DNA from: Peribacillus sp. Bi96
GTDB taxonomy: Bacteria > Bacillota > Bacilli > Bacillales > DSM-1321
Assembly: GCF_918698115.1 (NCBI RefSeq)
Contig: NZ_CAKKLV010000012.1
Location: 1-64,000, forward strand
Length of the DNA: 64,000 nucleotides
Direction: 5' to 3'
The notes under the pieces are model-generated. The model had not been told where the DNA came from, searched no databases, and saw only the letters and a list, made by a program, of their open reading frames with translations. This document shows, one piece after another, positions 36,408-45,499 of the stretch. The first letter of the stretch is position 1, and each line of letters opens with the position of its first letter. The translations under genes and the position numbers were made by a program.

Positions 36408-37988
36408 TTAAAGGAAGTTCCACAAACTTTTGTCATCAGCCATTCCTTCCAACTGTTTACGAAGCAAGAATTTTTGAATCTTACCACTTGCGTTCCGAGG
36501 CAACTCATCACAGAAGATATATTTTCTTGGACGTTTATAATTAGCCAGTGTATTACTGTTCTTACACCAGGCTTCTAAATCGCTTTCCCTCAATGCTTTA
36601 TCTTTAGCTACGATGAATGCTGTTACCAGTTCCCCCCATTTATCATCGGGCTGACCAAGCACTGCACAGTCGAGAATGCCTTGATGCTCATAAAGAGTGT
36701 CTTCGACTTCACGCGGATACACATTTTCTCCTCCGGAGATAATCATGTCGTCCACTCGGTCCTTGACCCACAGATATCCATCTTCATCCAGAAAACCGAT
36801 ATCACCAGAATGGTACCAGCCTTTGTAAAGCGCTTTTTCCGTCTCTGCATCTTTTTGAAAGTAACCTTTCATGATACATGGACCTTTCACAAGAATTTCC
36901 CCTGTTTCACCAGGCTCCAGCTTATCCTCGGGATCCGCTGGCCCTTCGTCATTGGGACGGGCAATGATGATGTCATGATTGGAGCATGCTTTGCCGGCAG
37001 ACCCCGCTTTTCTAATTTGATCATCTTCCAATAGGAGAGTGATGGCTGGACCCATTTCCGTCATTCCGTATGCTTGGATGAACTGGATGCCCAGTTTCTC
37101 CTGACATGCACGTACAAGTGTTGGCGCCATTGGAGCCGCTCCATAAAGCCCTAGTTTCAAACTTTGGAATTTATACTCATCCAGGTTTTCTTGAATGAGC
37201 ATGTTCCACATCGTAGGTGCAGCAAATAACTTGGTGATTCCCTCGGATTCAATTAGTTCCATTACCTTTTTAGGATTAAACTGATGCAGTAAGACATTCG
37301 TGGCACCAACCTGTACGCGAGGTAAAAAGGAACAGTGCAGTTCTGCACAATGAAACATCGGTGCAGTAATCAAACCGATATCTGAACGATCATACTTCAT
37401 TGCCTCAATTAATATCTCAGATTGTTTGACCATATCTTTATGAAGGTGAATGACACCTTTTGGACGTCCGGTTGTCCCGCTCGTATACATGATGGCATAA
37501 ACATCATCCTCGTGAACGTCCACCTCAGCGGGCTGTGATGAGACACTAGCCATTTTTTGGCGGTAGCCTTTGGCATATCCAGGCACATGATCATCAATAT
37601 ACCAGAAAGCCATTTCTGGGAATCGCTTTTCAACATCGGCAATATTCGATTCCAACTCCTGTTCGAATAAAACGACCTTTGGGGCTGCGTCACTTAAGAT
37701 GAAGGCCAGCTCTTCTGCCATTAAGCGGAAGTTGATTGGATTGAAGATTGCGCCGATTTTTGCACAGGCAAAAAATGCGGTGGCAAGCTCTTCATTGTTG
37801 TAAAGGTAGGTAGAGACCCTGTCCCCTTTTCGCACTCCTTCCGCTTGAAGGGCCGCCGCCAGTCTATTCACCTGGTCATTCCACTGAATATACGTATAGC
37901 GGATATTTCTTCTCACGTCGTAGATAGCTTCTTTAATGGGGAATTTCTGAACCGTCTGATCAAAGATATTTTTAATCGTTACTGACAT
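36408..37988 (-). CDS. Acyl-CoA synthetase (AMP-forming ligase)
   Basis: 526 residues from the ATG at 37988, eight bases after GGAGG; earlier in-frame ATGs lack this. ANL superfamily motifs: A3 YTSGTTGRPKGVIHLHKD, A5 YGMTEMGP, A8 region GWYHSGDIGFLDEDGYLWVKDRVDDMIISGGENVYP, and the C-terminal lysine in NASGKIQKF. It activates a fatty or branched-chain carboxylic acid to its CoA ester. Last gene of an acyl-CoA degradation operon; a 134-bp gap separates it from the thiolase gene and includes a partial match to the MerR operator. Confidence 0.92.
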   Translation of the reverse strand: MSVTIKNIFDQTVQKFPIKEAIYDVRRNIRYTYIQWNDQVNRLAAALQAEGVRKGDRVSTYLYNNEELATAFFACAKIGAIFNPINFRLMAEELAFILSDAAPKVVLFEQELESNIADVEKRFPEMAFWYIDDHVPGYAKGYRQKMASVSSQPAEVDVHEDDVYAIMYTSGTTGRPKGVIHLHKDMVKQSEILIEAMKYDRSDIGLITAPMFHCAELHCSFLPRVQVGATNVLLHQFNPKKVMELIESEGITKLFAAPTMWNMLIQENLDEYKFQSLKLGLYGAAPMAPTLVRACQEKLGIQFIQAYGMTEMGPAITLLLEDDQIRKAGSAGKACSNHDIIIARPNDEGPADPEDKLEPGETGEILVKGPCIMKGYFQKDAETEKALYKGWYHSGDIGFLDEDGYLWVKDRVDDMIISGGENVYPREVEDTLYEHQGILDCAVLGQPDDKWGELVTAFIVAKDKALRESDLEAWCKNSNTLANYKRPRKYIFCDELPRNASGKIQKFLLRKQLEGMADDKSLWNFL

Positions 37989-38122
37989 ATCATTATCCTC
38001 CTCAAGTAAACCCACCATCAACGGAATGAGTTCACGTCAGCCTGCCGATGGTAAGGTCTTTATCCTTTTTCAGCTTTTACTTTCGTGCGAATTACAAATG
38101 TTCATAACCAGACAGTCCCTTT

Positions 38123-39274
38123 TCAGTCCAATCTTTCAATGATGGTGGCATTCGCCATGCCGTGGCCCTCACACATTGTTTGCAGCCCATAGCGGCCGCC
38201 AGTTCTTTCTAACTCATGAATCATTGACACCATTATTCGGGCACCACTGCCGCCAAGAGGATGCCCTAAAGCAATCGCCCCGCCATTTGGATTAAGCTTC
38301 TTAGGATCTGCCCCCGTTTCTTTTAGCCAGGCAATCGGTACAGGAGCGAAAGCCTCATTCACTTCAAAGATATCAATATCATCAATGGAAAGTCCTGCTT
38401 TTTCCAAAGCTTTATGAGTGGCGGGAATCGGGCCCGTCAGCATCAGGGTGGGATCTGACCCAACAACAACCCGTGTATGCACTTTAAATCGCGGTTTCAA
38501 TCCAAGTTCTTCCGCTTTTCTGCGCTCCATCAATAATAAGGCGGCGGCACCATCACTGATCTGGCTTGAGTTCCCGGCATGAATTAAACCGTCTTCTTGA
38601 AAAACCGTTTTCAACCCTGCGAGTACTTCAAGCGTAGTTCCAGCCCTTGGCCCTTGATCTTCTGTAACTTCCATATGATTTCCTTCTTTATCGGTACCCG
38701 TTAATGAGATCATTTCACGGTTGAAATGGCCTTCTTTTTGAGCACGAATTGCTTTAGCGTGACTTTCGACGGAAAACTGATCACATTCCTCACGTGTGAT
38801 TCCCCACTTGTCCGCGATTCTTTCTGCTGATAAACCTTGGTTGATCACCTCATAGTTGTCTAAATACTTCTGACTTGTTACAGCTCCTTGATAATTTGAC
38901 CCCATAGGGACCCGGGACATGTTTTCCACTCCCCCTGCCACGACCACATCCATGTCCCCTGACAAAATGGCTTGGGAAGCGAAATGTACAGCCTGCTGAC
39001 TTGACCCGCATTGACGATCAATCGTCGTTCCCGGCACTTCAATCGGATAACCGGCAATCAGTGCAGCAACGCGTGCTATATCACCGGCCTGTTCCCCAGA
39101 CTGTGAAACACACCCTAAAATGACATCATCGACAAGAGCAGGATCAATGCCCGCCTTTTCGATCAGCTTCCTCAATACTTCCCCGGCTAGATCATCTGGG
39201 CGAATGTCTTTCAAGACACCGTTCCTTCTTCCGACTGGAGTGCGAATGCCTTCAACGATAACCACTTCACGCAT
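38123..39274 (-). CDS. Acetyl-CoA acyltransferase (thiolase)
   Basis: 383 residues with the thiolase active-site set: nucleophile Cys in DRQCGSSQQAVHFA, NEAFA loop, His in GGAIALGHPLGGSGARI, and second Cys near the C-terminus in MCEGHGMANA. It cleaves 3-ketoacyl-CoA with CoA to acetyl-CoA and a shortened acyl-CoA (degradative), or condenses two acetyl-CoA. Co-directional with dehydrogenase and SDR genes, which favours a degradative role. The C-terminal CEGHG rather than CIGGG is seen in fatty-acid-type thiolases. Confidence 0.93.
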   Translation of the reverse strand: MREVVIVEGIRTPVGRRNGVLKDIRPDDLAGEVLRKLIEKAGIDPALVDDVILGCVSQSGEQAGDIARVAALIAGYPIEVPGTTIDRQCGSSQQAVHFASQAILSGDMDVVVAGGVENMSRVPMGSNYQGAVTSQKYLDNYEVINQGLSAERIADKWGITREECDQFSVESHAKAIRAQKEGHFNREMISLTGTDKEGNHMEVTEDQGPRAGTTLEVLAGLKTVFQEDGLIHAGNSSQISDGAAALLLMERRKAEELGLKPRFKVHTRVVVGSDPTLMLTGPIPATHKALEKAGLSIDDIDIFEVNEAFAPVPIAWLKETGADPKKLNPNGGAIALGHPLGGSGARIMVSMIHELERTGGRYGLQTMCEGHGMANATIIERLD

Positions 39275-39304
39275 ATACTCTCTCCCCTTCTCATCCTGTT
39301 TTTA

Positions 39305-40480
39305 TTAAAGCCCAAGGTTCTTAGCGATGATTTTCTTCATGATTTCATTTGTTCCCGCATAGATGCTTGCCACTGGTACATCCCGATACCTTCTGGCAAT
39401 CTTGTATTCTTCCATATATCCATATCCGCCGTGTAGCTGCATACATTCAATGGATATTTTTCTCGCAGTCTCCGTCAAACGCCATTTTGCCATCGACACG
39501 TCTGTAACGACCTGTTCACCCGCCATATGCATGGAGATCAATTGATCAAGGAACACACGCCCCATTTTGATTTCAGTTGCCATTTCGGCAATTTTGAATT
39601 GTGTATTTTGAAATTGACTCACGGATTTTCCGAACGCTTCCCTGCTTTTCACGTATTCAATCGTATCGGCAAGCATATCCTCAGATGCCGTTTGGGCACA
39701 AATCGCTACGACAAGGCGTTCCTGCTGCAATTTCTCCATTAAATAGGTAAAACCCTTGCCTTCTTCACCAAGCAGATTTTCCTTTGGAACACGACAATCC
39801 TCAAAAATGAGTTCTGCTGTATCCTGACTGTGTAAACCAAGCTTCTTCAGTTTTCTTCCCCTGGAAAATCCGGGTGTATCCCTTTCAACCACGACTAAGC
39901 TTACGCCTTTATGCTTCGGAACTGCACTTGGATCCGTTTTGCAAGCCACGATAACTAGATCCGCGTGTATTCCATTTGTAATGAATGTCTTTTGGCCATT
40001 TAATATGTAGTGATCTCCATCCAAAATCGCAGTCGTTTTAATGTTGGCCAAATCCGAACCTGTTCCAGGCTCTGTCATGGCGATGGCTGTAATGCTTTCC
40101 CCTGACGTACATTTTGGAAGCCAGCGCTGTTTCTGCAACTCATTTCCGTAAGCGGCAATATACGGAACAGTAATGTCACTGTGAAGCCCAAAACCTATGA
40201 AACCAGAACCCACTCTTTCTAATTCTTCATTAATTATGACCGCAAAGCCCCAATCTACCCCGGAGCCCCCATACTCTTCTTCAAGGTCTGGACATAAAAA
40301 GCCCTGCTCCCCCATCTTCACCCAAAATGAACGGGGAATGATCCGTTCTTCCTCCCATCGTTCATAGTGTGGAACCGCTTCTTTCTCTAAAAACTTTCGG
40401 AATGACTTACGGAATATCTCATGTTCTTCACTAAGATATGGATGTTTCATCTGTTTTATCTCCTCTGCATGCTTTGTCAT
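39305..40480 (-). CDS. Acyl-CoA dehydrogenase
   Basis: 391 residues with the three-domain acyl-CoA dehydrogenase fold. FAD-binding landmarks: AMTEPGTGSDLANIKTTA and QKTFITNGIHADLVIV; C-terminal IECMQLHGGYGYMEEYKIARRYRDV. The position of the usual catalytic Glu near the end reads IYAGTNEI, so Ala replaces it; as in isovaleryl- and long-chain enzymes, the base may lie on helix G (inference). It introduces the 2,3 double bond in an acyl-CoA, passing electrons to ETF. 30 bp upstream of the thiolase start. Confidence 0.93.
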   Translation of the reverse strand: MTKHAEEIKQMKHPYLSEEHEIFRKSFRKFLEKEAVPHYERWEEERIIPRSFWVKMGEQGFLCPDLEEEYGGSGVDWGFAVIINEELERVGSGFIGFGLHSDITVPYIAAYGNELQKQRWLPKCTSGESITAIAMTEPGTGSDLANIKTTAILDGDHYILNGQKTFITNGIHADLVIVACKTDPSAVPKHKGVSLVVVERDTPGFSRGRKLKKLGLHSQDTAELIFEDCRVPKENLLGEEGKGFTYLMEKLQQERLVVAICAQTASEDMLADTIEYVKSREAFGKSVSQFQNTQFKIAEMATEIKMGRVFLDQLISMHMAGEQVVTDVSMAKWRLTETARKISIECMQLHGGYGYMEEYKIARRYRDVPVASIYAGTNEIMKKIIAKNLGL

Positions 40481-40558
40481 ATCGCCTCCCCATTGATGGG
40501 ACGCCTCTTATTCATGAACTTTATCGATCTCATAATCTTTCCCGAATGGAATGGACTC

Positions 40559-41326
40559 TTATCTTGGTGACATCCGAATGGCGCCATCCAGCCTGATCGT
40601 TTCCCCGTTCAGCATTGGATTCGTAATGATGCTTTCCGTCAGTTTCGCGTACTCTTCGGGATACCCGAGCCTTGATGGAAATGGCACGGTTTTACCTAAT
40701 GACAGCCTCGCTTCTTCAGGCAATGAATCGAACATCGGAGTGTGGAATAAACCCGGTGCAATCGATACGACACGTATCCCTTTGGTGGCAAGCTCCCTCG
40801 CAATCGGCAGGGTCATCCCGACTATTCCTCCCTTGGAGGCACTATATGCGGCCTGTCCGATTTGTCCTTCAAAGGCAGCTACGGAAGCTGTATTGATCAT
40901 GACCCCACGCTCCCCCTCATGGTTCGGTTCGTTCTCGACCATTTTTTCAGCTGCAAGACGAATCACGTTGAATGTACCGACCAAATTGATTGCTACAACC
41001 TTTGAGAACGCTTTCAATTCATGTGTACCTTTTCTCCCTATGACCTTCTCTGCAATCGCAACACCCGCACAGTTGATGACTGCATTGATGCTCCCGAATC
41101 TTTCAATTCCTTTTTTCAGCCCTTCCCTTACACTATCTTCACTTGTTACATCCGTTTTGACAAACAGAACTGAATTTCCCAATTCATGGGCCATTTTAGC
41201 CCCTTTTTCTTCCGAGAGGTCAAATATGATAGCTTTTCCACCTTTATTAATGATATTTCTTACCGTCGCCGCTCCGAGACCTGAAGCCCCACCTGTCACT
41301 ACTGCTATGGTTTCTTTAATATCCAA
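40559..41326 (-). CDS. SDR 3-hydroxyacyl-CoA dehydrogenase (HSD17B10-like)
   Basis: 255 residues. SDR with TGGASGLG nucleotide loop, VNCAG-like INCAGVA, Ser in NTASVAAFEG and YSASK catalytic pair. The stretch GQIGQAAYSASKGGIVGMTLPIAREL and the ending NGETIRLDGAIRM are hallmarks of the type-2 3-hydroxyacyl-CoA (2-methyl-3-hydroxybutyryl-CoA) dehydrogenases. It oxidises a 3-hydroxyacyl-CoA to the ketoacyl form with NAD. Located between the MerR regulator and the acyl-CoA dehydrogenase, it fits a beta-oxidation or isoleucine-type pathway. Confidence 0.9.
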   Translation of the reverse strand: MDIKETIAVVTGGASGLGAATVRNIINKGGKAIIFDLSEEKGAKMAHELGNSVLFVKTDVTSEDSVREGLKKGIERFGSINAVINCAGVAIAEKVIGRKGTHELKAFSKVVAINLVGTFNVIRLAAEKMVENEPNHEGERGVMINTASVAAFEGQIGQAAYSASKGGIVGMTLPIARELATKGIRVVSIAPGLFHTPMFDSLPEEARLSLGKTVPFPSRLGYPEEYAKLTESIITNPMLNGETIRLDGAIRMSPR

Positions 41327-41377
41327 ATCCTCACCTCATTTGTTTCGTCTAGTATATATATTCATCCTTCACTATCA

Positions 41378-41797
41378 TCAAAACCTATTTTCAATATTAA
41401 TTTCTCTGCTTGCTGTCTTATCGTTTGCCTTCAAATCATGAAGGGCATCAGTAAAGCCTTTGATCATCTGTTCAAAATCCTGCTTCAATCCATCCAGTTC
41501 TTTAATGCGCTCATTAATTTCGTTTAATTTCTGTCCTGCTGTATCAATCGTTTTTTCCAATTGCTTAATGCCTGTCCTATCCTTATCGAATAACAGAACG
41601 ATTTCCTTTATTTCCACTAATGAAAACCCATACTTCTTACCGCGCATGATGATTTTGAGTTGTGCGTATTCTTTCTTTCCATAAACTCTATTTCCTGATT
41701 CAGTACGCTTTGGCCTAAGCATCCCCAGCTCCTCATAATACCGGAGAGTCCTAGTTGTCAATTCGAATTCTTTTGCTAACTCAGAAATGGTATACAT
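41378..41797 (-). CDS. MerR family regulator of the acyl-CoA operon
   Basis: 139 residues: MerR winged helix (MYTISELAKEFELTTRTLRYYEELGMLRPKR) followed by a long dimerisation helix and no Cys-rich effector site, so an organic rather than metal inducer. First gene of the operon with SDR, acyl-CoA dehydrogenase, thiolase and ligase. The organisation resembles MerR-type regulators of branched-chain acyl-CoA catabolism (LiuR class). Its promoter has the 19-bp spacer and internal palindrome of MerR-controlled promoters, suggesting autoregulation. Confidence 0.88.
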   Translation of the reverse strand: MYTISELAKEFELTTRTLRYYEELGMLRPKRTESGNRVYGKKEYAQLKIIMRGKKYGFSLVEIKEIVLLFDKDRTGIKQLEKTIDTAGQKLNEINERIKELDGLKQDFEQMIKGFTDALHDLKANDKTASREINIENRF

Positions 41798-41834
41798 GTT
41801 AAAACCACACTTTGCAAAGGGATTAATTACCTAT

Positions 41835-41865
41835 ATCTTAACATTGACGTGAACGTAAACTTCAA
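41835..41865 (-). promoter_or_regulatory. MerR-type promoter and operator of the acyl-CoA operon
   Basis: On the minus strand TTGAAG (41860-41865) and TAAGAT (41835-41840) are 19 bp apart, the long spacing typical of MerR-controlled promoters. Within the spacer lies a palindrome, read on the plus strand as TTGACGT-GA-ACGTAAA (41844-41859), similar to sites of LiuR-type regulators. Confidence 0.7.
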
Positions 41866-41961
41866 TGATTATTCACAAAATTTCTAATATATGAAACTAT
41901 ATGAAAGATTCAAAATGATATACTAAGGGTATAATCTATAAAAGAAGGGAAGGATAAAATC

Positions 41962-42387
41962 ATGTTCTGTTCAAAAATATTAGTTGCTTATGATGAATCT
42001 GAATTGGCACTTAAATCTTTAGAAAAAGCAATGGAATTGGCGAAGCAGGATCCAGCTATTGAAATCCAGGTGCTTCACGCTGTTACACTTCCAATCAAAC
42101 CGAATATATATGGTAATGCTTTTCAGGAGATTGAAGAATCCATGCTCAAATATGGCAATGAAGTGATTAAAAAAGCGGAAGCACTATTGTCCGAAATCCC
42201 GAATGCATCCCAAACATTTGTCGTAGAGGGTTCAGCCATCACGACTTTATTGGATCATGTTAAATCCCAGAATTGCGACCTTATCATTATGGGCAGTCGC
42301 GGATTGAGTGGTTTCAAGGAATTCCTTGGGAGCGTGAGCCACTACATCGTCCAACATTCTCCTGTGCCTGTCTTATTAGTTAAATAG
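41962..42387 (+). CDS. Universal stress protein (UspA family)
   Basis: 141 residues, single Usp domain: ILVAYDESELALKSLEKAM at the N-terminus and the ATP-binding motif GSRGLSGFKEFLGSVSHYIVQHSPVPVLLV near the end (G-x2-G-x9-GS). Homologs bind ATP or form dimers under stress. A TATAAT lies about 30 bp upstream, embedded in GGGTATAAT, whose GGGTAT also resembles a sigma-B -10. A monocistronic unit, divergent from the MerR operon. Confidence 0.9.
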   Translation: MFCSKILVAYDESELALKSLEKAMELAKQDPAIEIQVLHAVTLPIKPNIYGNAFQEIEESMLKYGNEVIKKAEALLSEIPNASQTFVVEGSAITTLLDHVKSQNCDLIIMGSRGLSGFKEFLGSVSHYIVQHSPVPVLLVK

Positions 42388-42420
42388 AATGAACGTCAAG
42401 TCATATTATCGCCTGCCAAT

Positions 42421-42460
42421 TTAAAGAAGCTGTGTTCCCCTTTGGAGTCAGCTTCTTTAA
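42421..42460 (+). terminator. Hairpin after the universal stress gene
   Basis: TTAAAGAAGCTG and CAGCTTCTTTAA form a perfect 12-bp stem with a 16-base loop. No T-run follows, so termination strength is uncertain. Confidence 0.55.
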
Positions 42461-42568
42461 GCTCGTCTAAAACATAAGGTACATTCAATCAAAACTTCTC
42501 ATGTTTTACAAACGCTTCTGTTTACAGGTAAAATAAAAGTAATTTTAATGAGGATAACAGGTGAAGCG

Positions 42569-43453
42569 ATGGATATTAAGCATTTGCAATACTTTATAGA
42601 GGTAACCAATTTTAATAGCTTTACTCGGGCAGCCGATCATTTGTTCATTACCCAGCCGACCATCAGCAAGATGATTAAAAATTTGGAAACCGAACTAGGT
42701 GTTGAACTTTTTGATCGTTCACGTAAGCAATTGATCCTAACCGATGCAGGCAGGGTTGTCTTAGAGCAGGCAAAATTGATAGATAAGGCCTTTCACAATT
42801 TAGAAACGGAAATGGACAATTTATTAGGTTTGCAAAAGGGACATATACGCATCGGATTGCCGCCAATCATCGACGCTTCTTTCTTCCCCCGAATTCTTAG
42901 TCATTTTCATGAGGACTATCCCAATATAACCTTTCAATTAATGGAGGATGGTTCAAAAAAGATTGAAGAATCCGTCCAAAATGACCTAATTGATATAGGC
43001 GTAATAGTCCTGCCTACCAATACTACAATTTTTCATCATTTTGCCTTTTTAGAAGAAGATATCAACTTGATTGTGCATCCCTCCCATCCGCATGCTTGTC
43101 TGGAAGAAATCGAGTTGTCTGCCCTGGAAAATGAGTCTTTCATCTTATTCAATAAAGATTACGTTCTAAGAGACTTGATCATTTCATCCTGTAATCAAGC
43201 TGGTTTTTCTCCACATATCATTACGGAAAGCTCACGCTGGGATTTTATTGAGGAGATGGTTTATTGTAAACTTGGCATTGCTCTTTTACCAGAAAGTTTA
43301 TGCCGTCACAATGAACGAGTGAGGTCCATCAAGGTTAAAAACCCCTCCATTAGTTGGAATTTGGGACTCATTTGGAGTAAGGAGCATTACCTTTCATGTG
43401 CTGCAAAGGAATGGCTGAAATATATGAAGGAAGCGTTGACTCATAAAAAGTGA
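42569..43453 (+). CDS. LysR family transcriptional regulator
   Basis: 294 residues from the ATG at 42569 (MDIKHLQYFIEV), with AGGTGA upstream; an in-frame ATG seven codons earlier is possible. N-terminal LysR winged helix (SFTRAADHLFITQPTISKMIKNLETELGVELFDR) and a C-terminal effector-binding domain. Similar to the YwbI/CidR-like group that starts MDIKHLQYF. Its target is unclear; the neighbouring gene on each side is a single unit, and no divergent partner exists. Confidence 0.9.
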   Translation: MDIKHLQYFIEVTNFNSFTRAADHLFITQPTISKMIKNLETELGVELFDRSRKQLILTDAGRVVLEQAKLIDKAFHNLETEMDNLLGLQKGHIRIGLPPIIDASFFPRILSHFHEDYPNITFQLMEDGSKKIEESVQNDLIDIGVIVLPTNTTIFHHFAFLEEDINLIVHPSHPHACLEEIELSALENESFILFNKDYVLRDLIISSCNQAGFSPHIITESSRWDFIEEMVYCKLGIALLPESLCRHNERVRSIKVKNPSISWNLGLIWSKEHYLSCAAKEWLKYMKEALTHKK

Positions 43454-43606
43454 TTCCTTCTGTTGGTGTAAGCACTATCATAGATGTAGGTTATGAACAT
43501 GATAACATCTATCCATTTTACAATACCAAAAGGCGGGGTTAGACTTGGTATGAGCAAAAAGGACGGTAAATGCTAATGGATCCTTATTTTTAGAAAGGAA
43601 ATATGT

Positions 43607-43978
43607 ATGATCACTTTATCTAGTGTTGTTGAGTTACAGGCAACCAAAGCAGCTTTGGAGAAAATTAAATTTTCATACCCCGAACTATTTAATAAATTAC
43701 TCCATGTCGTTGCCTTAACACGAGCTTTTCAATTTAAATATCAATTTATGGGCACATTGATCATGGATGAAAACCCTAACGAATACACCCCTGAATTCGT
43801 TATGCCCTCCGTTATCCACTTATATATAGAGGAAGTTCAAAAGTTAAAGGATGATCCGAATATCCCGGTCTTACTCCAGGCCGTCTCCCAAAATAAAAAT
43901 ATTGGATATGCAAAAATCAGTATGCTTGTGCTCGGTAAAAGCCCTGAATCGCTTTCAGGCTCTTCATATATTAAATGA
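43607..43978 (+). CDS. Hypothetical protein
   Basis: 123 residues, mainly helical, without a signal peptide, membrane segment or recognised motif. AGAAAGGAAATATGT gives a moderate ribosome site before the ATG. A terminator follows directly. It lies between the LysR gene and the converging amino-acid transporter. I do not recognise the family. Confidence 0.65.
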   Translation: MITLSSVVELQATKAALEKIKFSYPELFNKLLHVVALTRAFQFKYQFMGTLIMDENPNEYTPEFVMPSVIHLYIEEVQKLKDDPNIPVLLQAVSQNKNIGYAKISMLVLGKSPESLSGSSYIK

Positions 43979-43995
43979 AGCCCTGATATGTTCCT

Positions 43996-44027
43996 AAAAA
44001 AAACCTCCATTGACGGAAGGTTTTTTT
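43996..44027. terminator. Bidirectional terminator before the amino-acid ABC operon
   Basis: AAAAAAACCT-CC and GG-AAGGTTTTTTT pair with one bulge around ATTGAC, with an A-run and a T-run on opposite sides. Confidence 0.8.
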
Positions 44028-44040
44028 CTTTCATGCAAAA

Positions 44041-44763
44041 TTAAAGTACTTTGCTCAAAAAGGCTTTGGTTCTTTCCTGCTGCGGATTATCAAAAATCTC
44101 ACTGGGGATATTCTCTTCAATAATATAACCTTCGTCCATGAAAATCACACGATCCCCAACTTCCTTTGCAAATCCCATCTCATGGGTCACCACGACCATG
44201 GTCATACCTTCCTTAGCCAACTGCTTCATAACCTCAAGCACTTCACCGACCATTTCTGGATCTAGAGCGGAAGTTGGCTCGTCGAACAACATGATTTTAG
44301 GTTCCATCGCTAACGCCCTAGCAATTGCCACGCGTTGCTTTTGTCCCCCGGATAGTGAATCCGGATATGCTTTCGCTTTCTCGGCAAGCCCCACTTTCTT
44401 AAGCAATTCCATGCCTTTTTGGGATGCCTGTTCTTTGGAAACCTTTCTCACTTTTAATGGCGCAAGCATAATATTCTCAAGTACAGTCTTATGGGGAAAT
44501 AAGTTGAAATGCTGAAATACCATGCCAACTTCCGTTCGGACTTTATTGATATTGACCTTCTTGTCTGTCGTATCAAGTCCTTCTATGTAAATATGACCAC
44601 CCGTTATGGTTTCTAGTTGATTGATACACCTGAGGAAGGTAGATTTACCCGACCCAGAAGGACCAATTACCACGACTACTTCCTGAGGGGAAACGATTGC
44701 ATTGATATTTTTCAATACTTCGTTATTCCCGAATGACTTCTTTAGATTCTCGACCTTGATCAT
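44041..44763 (-). CDS. Polar amino-acid ABC transporter ATPase (GlnQ type)
   Basis: 240 residues: Walker [16 protein letters not shown]-loop [17 protein letters not shown], signature [15 protein letters not shown], Walker [17 protein letters not shown] and switch His in VVTHEMGFA. Length and motifs are those of the GlnQ/HisP class. Its start overlaps the permease stop by four bases, so translation is coupled. It powers uptake of a polar amino acid, substrate undetermined. Confidence 0.95.
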   Translation of the reverse strand: MIKVENLKKSFGNNEVLKNINAIVSPQEVVVVIGPSGSGKSTFLRCINQLETITGGHIYIEGLDTTDKKVNINKVRTEVGMVFQHFNLFPHKTVLENIMLAPLKVRKVSKEQASQKGMELLKKVGLAEKAKAYPDSLSGGQKQRVAIARALAMEPKIMLFDEPTSALDPEMVGEVLEVMKQLAKEGMTMVVVTHEMGFAKEVGDRVIFMDEGYIIEENIPSEIFDNPQQERTKAFLSKVL

Positions 44764-45416
44764 TCTGTTTTCAACCTTCTTTCGAGTCTATTTAATACGA
44801 AACTTAAAATGAGTGTCAGGAATAAATAGATGAAGGCACACGCCAAATATGGCTCCCACACTTTAAAATACTGACTCCCCATCGCTTTTCCCCAATACAT
44901 TAATTCCGGGGCTGCAATGACACACAATAAGGAGGAATCTTTTAATAATACGATGAATTCATTTCCTAGCGGCGGGATCATTCTTTTGAAAGCTTGAGGT
45001 AATACAACATGAATCATGGTTTGAGCATGGGTCATTCCCAAAGAACGGGACCCTTCCGTTTGTCCTTTATCGATGGATTGGATGCCCGCACGGAATATTT
45101 CCGCAATATATGCCGCTGCATTTAAAGATAACGCAATGACCCCGGCGGCTACTGCATTCGTTTCCCCGGTAAAAAAGGGCACCACTCCAAAATGAATTAA
45201 AAAGATTTGGACTAAAAGCGGAGTTCCGCGAAAAACCGTGACATAACAATAAAATGGAAATGCAAGCACTTTGTTCCTTATGATTTTCCCTAAGCCTATC
45301 AATAACCCCAAAAAGGTTCCGATGAGGATGGAGGAAACCGACAGCCCTATAGTAAGCAATGTTCCTTTTAATAAGAAAGGAGCATATTCAAAAATAATAT
45401 CCCAGCGAAAACTCAT
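44760..45416 (-). CDS. Polar amino-acid ABC transporter permease
   Basis: 218 residues with five membrane helices and the HisMQ-type pattern: [39 protein letters not shown], and the ATPase-contact loop [43 protein letters not shown] (EAA motif). Its stop overlaps the start of the ATPase gene. Single permease, so it probably forms a homodimer. Confidence 0.94.
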   Translation of the reverse strand: MSFRWDIIFEYAPFLLKGTLLTIGLSVSSILIGTFLGLLIGLGKIIRNKVLAFPFYCYVTVFRGTPLLVQIFLIHFGVVPFFTGETNAVAAGVIALSLNAAAYIAEIFRAGIQSIDKGQTEGSRSLGMTHAQTMIHVVLPQAFKRMIPPLGNEFIVLLKDSSLLCVIAAPELMYWGKAMGSQYFKVWEPYLACAFIYLFLTLILSFVLNRLERRLKTE

Positions 45417-45499
45417 TCCGTTCCCCTCCTAAAGGCCAAAAAAACTGCGTAACTTCAAACGTAAAGTCACGCAATCTTTTACTATCCACTTGTTTTATT

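Noticed and set aside
40551-41441. A 296-codon plus-strand open frame over the SDR gene
   Set aside because: It is antisense to a clear SDR coding region and shows Ser/Pro/Thr-rich shadow composition; no ribosome site.
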